From positions 124,001 through 188,000 of the forward strand of contig JAUIRK010000134.1 of NCBI GenBank assembly GCA_030549495.1: 64,000 nucleotides of DNA, read 5' to 3'. The notes beneath the pieces are model-generated. The model had not been told where the DNA came from. It saw only the letters and a list, made by a program, of their open reading frames with translations, and ran no database searches. Every line of letters begins with the position of its first letter. Position 1 is the first letter of the stretch. This document shows positions 59,960 to 64,000 of this stretch, one piece after another. The translations under genes and the position numbers were made by a program. The stretch is from Nectonema munidae (lineage: Eukaryota; Nematomorpha; Nectonematoida; Nectonematidae).

Positions 59960-60097
59960 TTAACCGGTTAACGACCAGAGTCGATTATAGTCGAATTTAC
60001 AAAAATATGAATCGTCTGCATTTATTAATGCTTTTTAATACAAATCTTCTGCTTTATACTAGATATCGTCTGATTATTCTGGTCGTTAACGGGTTAA
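59960..60097. mobile_element. piggyBac-type MITE, copy 2
   Basis: TTAA at 59,960-59,963 and 60,094-60,097 flank a 130-bp body with ends CCGGTTAACGACCAG and CTGGTCGTTAACGGG (one mismatch pair). The inner words atgaatcgtctgcattt and agatatcgtctg are shared with copy 1 in Wnt5 intron 4. Confidence 0.85.
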
Positions 60098-60390
60098 AAT
60101 TTCATTTAATCTTCTTGATCGAATATATTTCATCTTGACATTTTATAATAAATTCTACCAAAGGTTTGTACTTTAAAATTTCTCTCAAAACTTAAGGTTA
60201 ATAAGAAACAAAAGGGGTCTTTGATCTATTTAGAATTAAACCTTAGATAATCAAATTGCAAAATGAATGATGATGATGATGATGAAAAACTATTACGAAA
60301 GGTTTTGCTGATAAAAAAGCTAGAAAATCTTTTTCTAAAAATCTGTGTATTATATACTTATAATAATTGCCCATTTAAAAATAAAATATC

Positions 60391-60490
60391 ATGTTGTCTA
60401 TCAAACTTTTTTTTCTTTTTTATTCCTTCATTTTAAGGATAAGCATATTACACAAAAGATTCCATACAAAAGTTTTTATTCTTGAAGGCA
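60391..60490 (-). repeat. Short module of the compound repeat
   Basis: aaggataagcatattacac then aaaagattccatac matches 62,818-62,860 (ataggataagaatattaaac, aaaagataccatac) in the same orientation. With that copy it brackets the 344-aa ORF as direct repeats. Confidence 0.5.
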
Positions 60491-60744
60491 AAAAATATGT
60501 TGTATCATCAATTAAATGGACATTCCAATTATTTAACGATATAACTAAAACTAAAAATTTACTTTATGACATCAATTTTTTTAAAAAGAACTGTTACAAA
60601 GTCAAAAATTGATTTTTCATTTATAAAAGTACTCTAAATACATTGAAAAAACTAAATTTATTGAAAAAATTTAAGAAAAATAGCAAATATGTGGCTTTAA
60701 AACTTCCTTTCTGCATTAAAAATTAAACTTAACTGCGGAAAAAA

Positions 60745-61779
60745 TTAAATACTTAGGTATCTTTTCATTTTTACTATTCTTTCTTCAATCATTTCAAGAC
60801 AGTCGTCCACTTTACTCGCATTTTTCTTCTTGCTATTTTGGTTAGATATTTCTTCCAATAAATTGAATGGGAGATGAAGAAGATTACAAAGAGCTTTTAG
60901 AAATGTATTAGCGTAGCATAAATCATTTAATAAGGTAAAAAAGCCTAAAAATTTTAGAATTGGAGAAACGCGAAAAGGTTTACTTCTTATTAAAAAATCT
61001 TTCACTATGAAACTAACTTGAAAAAATTTAGTAGAATTTAAATGATTTGATAGATAATAGTCAATAAGTAGTTCAAAACTATCAAGGATAAGTGTACTTG
61101 TAATATTTTTAAAGTATGAACCTTTTTTATATTCATTTTCTTTATTATATACCAATTTGGTTTTAAGTTCTTGTTTTGCTAAACAGTCCATCGTTTCATA
61201 ACTTTTGGTAACTTTTTTTATAAAATTTTGGAAAAAGTTAATTTTTTGATTCACTTTTTTATTTATAGATTTAAGTGACTTTTTTTTAACAAACATACTT
61301 TTTTCAATGCATGATAGACATATATTTTCAGAGTCAGTTTGTTGATTTATTTCGACATTACTTTTACATTTTTTGCATATTTTTTTAATGAGTTTAACTT
61401 TTTTCTCTTTCTTCTTAGTGACCATTTTCTTTTTCTTAGCTATTTTAGTTCTTGTAATCCTTTTTGTTGAAGAAATTTTTAAGGTTTCATTACTTTTTAT
61501 AATCTTTTCTACTCTTTCTTCTGAAAGCAAGACATTTTTAGAAAATGGATTATCAGAATATAAAAGTAAATTAAGAAAACCATCAAACTTAGTTTCTGTA
61601 TCCAAGTTACTTTGTTTAATATTTTGCGTATCATTCAAATGGTTACTTCTATTAACGATACCATTAGAAATGATATTAGGCGAAGCTTCTTGAAGTTTCA
61701 TACAATCGGAAAAAGAGAAAAGTAAATTTTGTAAAGATGATTCTTTATAGTCACCAATTTTCAATATTAAATCTTTCAT
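60745..61779 (-). CDS. Unrecognised 344-aa lysine-rich protein with CxxC-CxxC finger
   Basis: A single open frame of 345 codons, far longer than chance in DNA this rich in A and T (TAA and TAG arise easily). Residues 1-100 are polar. Residues 107-134 are strongly basic (KKKKMVTKKKEKKVKLIKK), a likely nuclear signal or nucleic-acid contact. A zinc-ribbon-like finger follows (Cys135, Cys138, Cys154, Cys157). The C-terminal half looks helical and hydrophobic (FLGFFTLLNDLCYANTFLKA). I recognise no family. Codon use is extremely A/T at third positions, unlike DDX46, Wnt5 or the receptors. Direct copies of a repeat module lie on both sides. It may be encoded by a mobile element or be a fast-evolving host gene; no introns were seen. 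Confidence 0.5.
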   Translation of the reverse strand: MKDLILKIGDYKESSLQNLLFSFSDCMKLQEASPNIISNGIVNRSNHLNDTQNIKQSNLDTETKFDGFLNLLLYSDNPFSKNVLLSEERVEKIIKSNETLKISSTKRITRTKIAKKKKMVTKKKEKKVKLIKKICKKCKSNVEINQQTDSENICLSCIEKSMFVKKKSLKSINKKVNQKINFFQNFIKKVTKSYETMDCLAKQELKTKLVYNKENEYKKGSYFKNITSTLILDSFELLIDYYLSNHLNSTKFFQVSFIVKDFLIRSKPFRVSPILKFLGFFTLLNDLCYANTFLKALCNLLHLPFNLLEEISNQNSKKKNASKVDDCLEMIEERIVKMKRYLSI

Positions 61780-62159
61780 CTTTTTGAAAATCTACAAAGA
61801 AAATAAAGTAAAAGCGAAAAGCAGACGAAAAAAATGTTTTCGGCAAAATGAATTATAAAAATAAATTAAAAATATAATTGAAATTAAAATTTTATTTTTA
61901 AATAAATGTAATATTTTTTTATCATTAATTTAGAATTTTTAACTTTGCTAAAATATCTTTTTTTTTCTTTTAGAGATGTCATATAATATAATGCAGATAT
62001 CAGCCAGATACCAAAATATACAATTTTTAATTTTAATAAGTTTATAATTAATAAAATATTTATGCTTATAGATAATGTTATCTTGTTAATTTTGATAAGC
62101 TATTTTTCTTTTAGTGGATAGTAGAATAGTTATATAAAAATCATAAAAACATATCTATA

Positions 62160-63480
62160 TTTTTTTTGACATTTTTTTACAGTTATAAATATAAGTGAAT
62201 GGCTCTTTCTAGCCTAATACGACACCATTGTCAAAATAAATATAATTCCGCTGCTTTATCCCTATTAGTGCTGAACTAAATTTGTTCGCACAAGTGCCAG
62301 GGGCATAAAGTGTCCCTCTCTTTTCCACAAATATTAATAAGTTTTTATAAATATTTTCAATTTTACATATATATTTCAACTATGCTCAATTCAGTGGTGA
62401 TGTCCTTTTTTTATCAGACCTGTCAAAATTCATTTATATTTGACAGCTCATCTCAAAAGAGAACTTTTTATTGAAATAATTATATAAAGTTTTTTAAACA
62501 TATATACCATTTTCAAGTATGCCCAAATTAGTGGTGATTCTTTCGTCTTAAAATTGTTTCCAAAATTAAAAAAGCGATTAAACCTGTCAATTCATGTCAA
62601 ATATATAAATTTCAAAATTAATTCTACTTGCAGTATTTCTCTGCTAATTATTTTGTTAATTTATTCATTAAACCAACTTTTGTTGTTAAATTCACCCAAA
62701 ATATTTCACTTGTCAGTAAATTAAGTGTCTTGATAGCAGGTTATTTAAACTATTCTTCGGCCCGCCCATTTTTATGCATACTATATTTATATTTTTTCTT
62801 TTATTTTTTTTTATTTTATAGGATAAGAATATTAAACAAAAGATACCATACGCACACGTTTTATTGTTGAGGAATAGGGGCCCCGCTATTAGTTATTTAA
62901 TTGGCCCCCACAATTTCTAGCGCTACTTTGTCGATAGGACCTACATCGTTTTGGCTTTGAATTCGTTATCGACTGGTACTCTCTATGTCATTTTTCTATA
63001 TAGTTTATACAGTATGTACTTTTGCTATACATTCTATGATGATCCTTTCTTGGTAGCTTTTCTTTTATCAGAAATTTATTTTCTGCAATCTGGCCTGGAA
63101 AAAATATTTTGAAGGATTATTTTGAACAGATTTTACCAGCAACCAAAGAATTCTTAGTCTTTTTGATGATCTTAGGCTTTTTTTTATCAGTATGGTGTAT
63201 TTTATTACCAGACCTGAAAATTTGTCAAACAATCTTAGCTCAAAGGTTTTTTCTGATCAAATCATTCGTGATGTTCATTGTTCAATTAATAAAAGTTGCG
63301 CACCTTCTTCATCTAAAGACACTCTCTCTTTCGTACAAAAGGGAATAAAAAATATCTTTATAGTGACTAAATTCTCACATATTGGCATCTGTGCCATTTT
63401 TGATAAATCTGACCTATTCTAAATTTTCAGATTTCCTACCCATCTTAGTTAAATGATAATAATAATTGTAATCCTAGCTT
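62160..63480 (-). repeat. Compound interspersed repeat, copy B
   Basis: Inverted counterpart of 19,960-21,140; the order of shared blocks is the same when read in reverse. About 62,390-62,610 holds two or more units of the internal tandem module (gtggtgat..., tgacaggt, agctgtcaaatataaatga). Copy B also has an extra segment at about 62,750-62,900 that copy A lacks. Decayed coding traces (MPICENLVTIKI) are shared with copy A. Confidence 0.7.
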
Positions 63481-64000
63481 TCAGAATTCTTATTAATAAA
63501 ATATAGATAAGCTATAGATTTAAATATATTTCATTTGTAAAAGAGGAACTTCTTTTTCACGGTCAAAATCTTTTTAGAAGCACCCAATATTAGATCATTA
63601 CACCACTTCCTAGTTCATTAAAACATGGTAGATCTTCCATTTAGTCAAGATACATTTTTTTAAAATTATTTCTTTTGATCACACGTTTTCTTTTCAATTA
63701 GTTTTCAAGTTGCTTCCTTCTCTCATACTAATCTTCAAAAGATTTTATAATACGTTTTGTTTTTTTTTTAAATAAATATTTCATACTCAAGATGATTGAA
63801 AAAAGTATTATAAGGCAAAATATATTGAAAAAAAAGAAGTATATTTATAATATATAACATATAGATTTTTTGTTATATTATTATTAGATTTTTGGGCATA
63901 CATCAATAATTCAAATGACACTTCCAGATATTTATTTTGCCGTTTTAGCTAAATTGGAATACAGAAATAAAATAACCATATGCGATTTGGTATAAAAACA
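63481..64000. other. AT-rich, nothing recognised
   Basis: Homopolymer-rich non-coding sequence up to the window end. Confidence 0.6.

Noticed and set aside
1-64000. CRISPR arrays, operons, bacterial promoters, LTR or virus-like elements
   Set aside because: No regularly spaced repeats, and intron-bearing animal genes rule out a prokaryotic reading. No LTR pairs, gag-like or capsid-like frames were recognised.

Overview
The window is animal nuclear DNA. It is very AT-rich, and its coding sequence is split into short exons with GT/AG splice sites. Intron sizes fall into tiny ones (about 53-73 bp) and long ones (0.6-8.9 kb) packed with decayed transposons. Wnt5 and DDX46 show a metazoan. The LINE, hAT, pogo, MULE and tRNA-derived SINE fossils fit an invertebrate, perhaps an arthropod such as a copepod, but the sequence does not fix the species.

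Layout. (1) 1,146-15,372 (+): the C-terminal half of DDX46/Prp5, a spliceosomal DEAD-box helicase, in nine exons that join in frame to 521 codons plus a stop. The exons carrying motifs Q, I and II lie before base 1. An intact intronless 7TM receptor gene (11,700-12,605, +) is nested in its fifth intron. The introns also hold hAT/ZBED, LINE and pogo fossils and a clean hAT-type MITE with an 8-bp target duplication. (2) 15.4-32.3 kb: gene desert with a SINE, a LINE 3' fragment, a decayed transposase of the HWDGK / CFDTT type, a compound interspersed repeat and a 130-bp inverted repeat. (3) 32,390-47,319 (+): a complete six-exon Wnt5 gene (364 aa), including a 71-nt first coding exon that encodes only the signal peptide. 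Its 8.9-kb fourth intron has three islands of balanced base composition that may be regulatory, and a piggyBac-type MITE. (4) 47.3-56.2 kb: a FLYWCH/MULE fossil, a SINE and a degenerate EN+RT LINE. (5) 56,390-57,295 (-): a second intact copy of the 7TM receptor, inverted relative to the first, in a duplicated segment of about 1.3 kb. (6) 57.5-64 kb: SINEs, a second piggyBac-type MITE, an intact 344-aa lysine-rich ORF with a CxxC-CxxC finger, and the second copy of the compound repeat.

The most interesting parts are the two receptor genes and the 344-aa ORF. The receptors are 85% identical (46 differences in 301 residues), and more than half of the differences fall between the end of TM3 and TM5, as expected if ligand specificity has shifted. 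The ORF sits between direct copies of a repeat module, so it may belong to an undescribed mobile element or be a lineage-specific gene. DDX46 acts in U2 snRNP pre-mRNA splicing and Wnt5 is a secreted signal; nothing links them functionally beyond being neighbours. No virus-like element was recognised.
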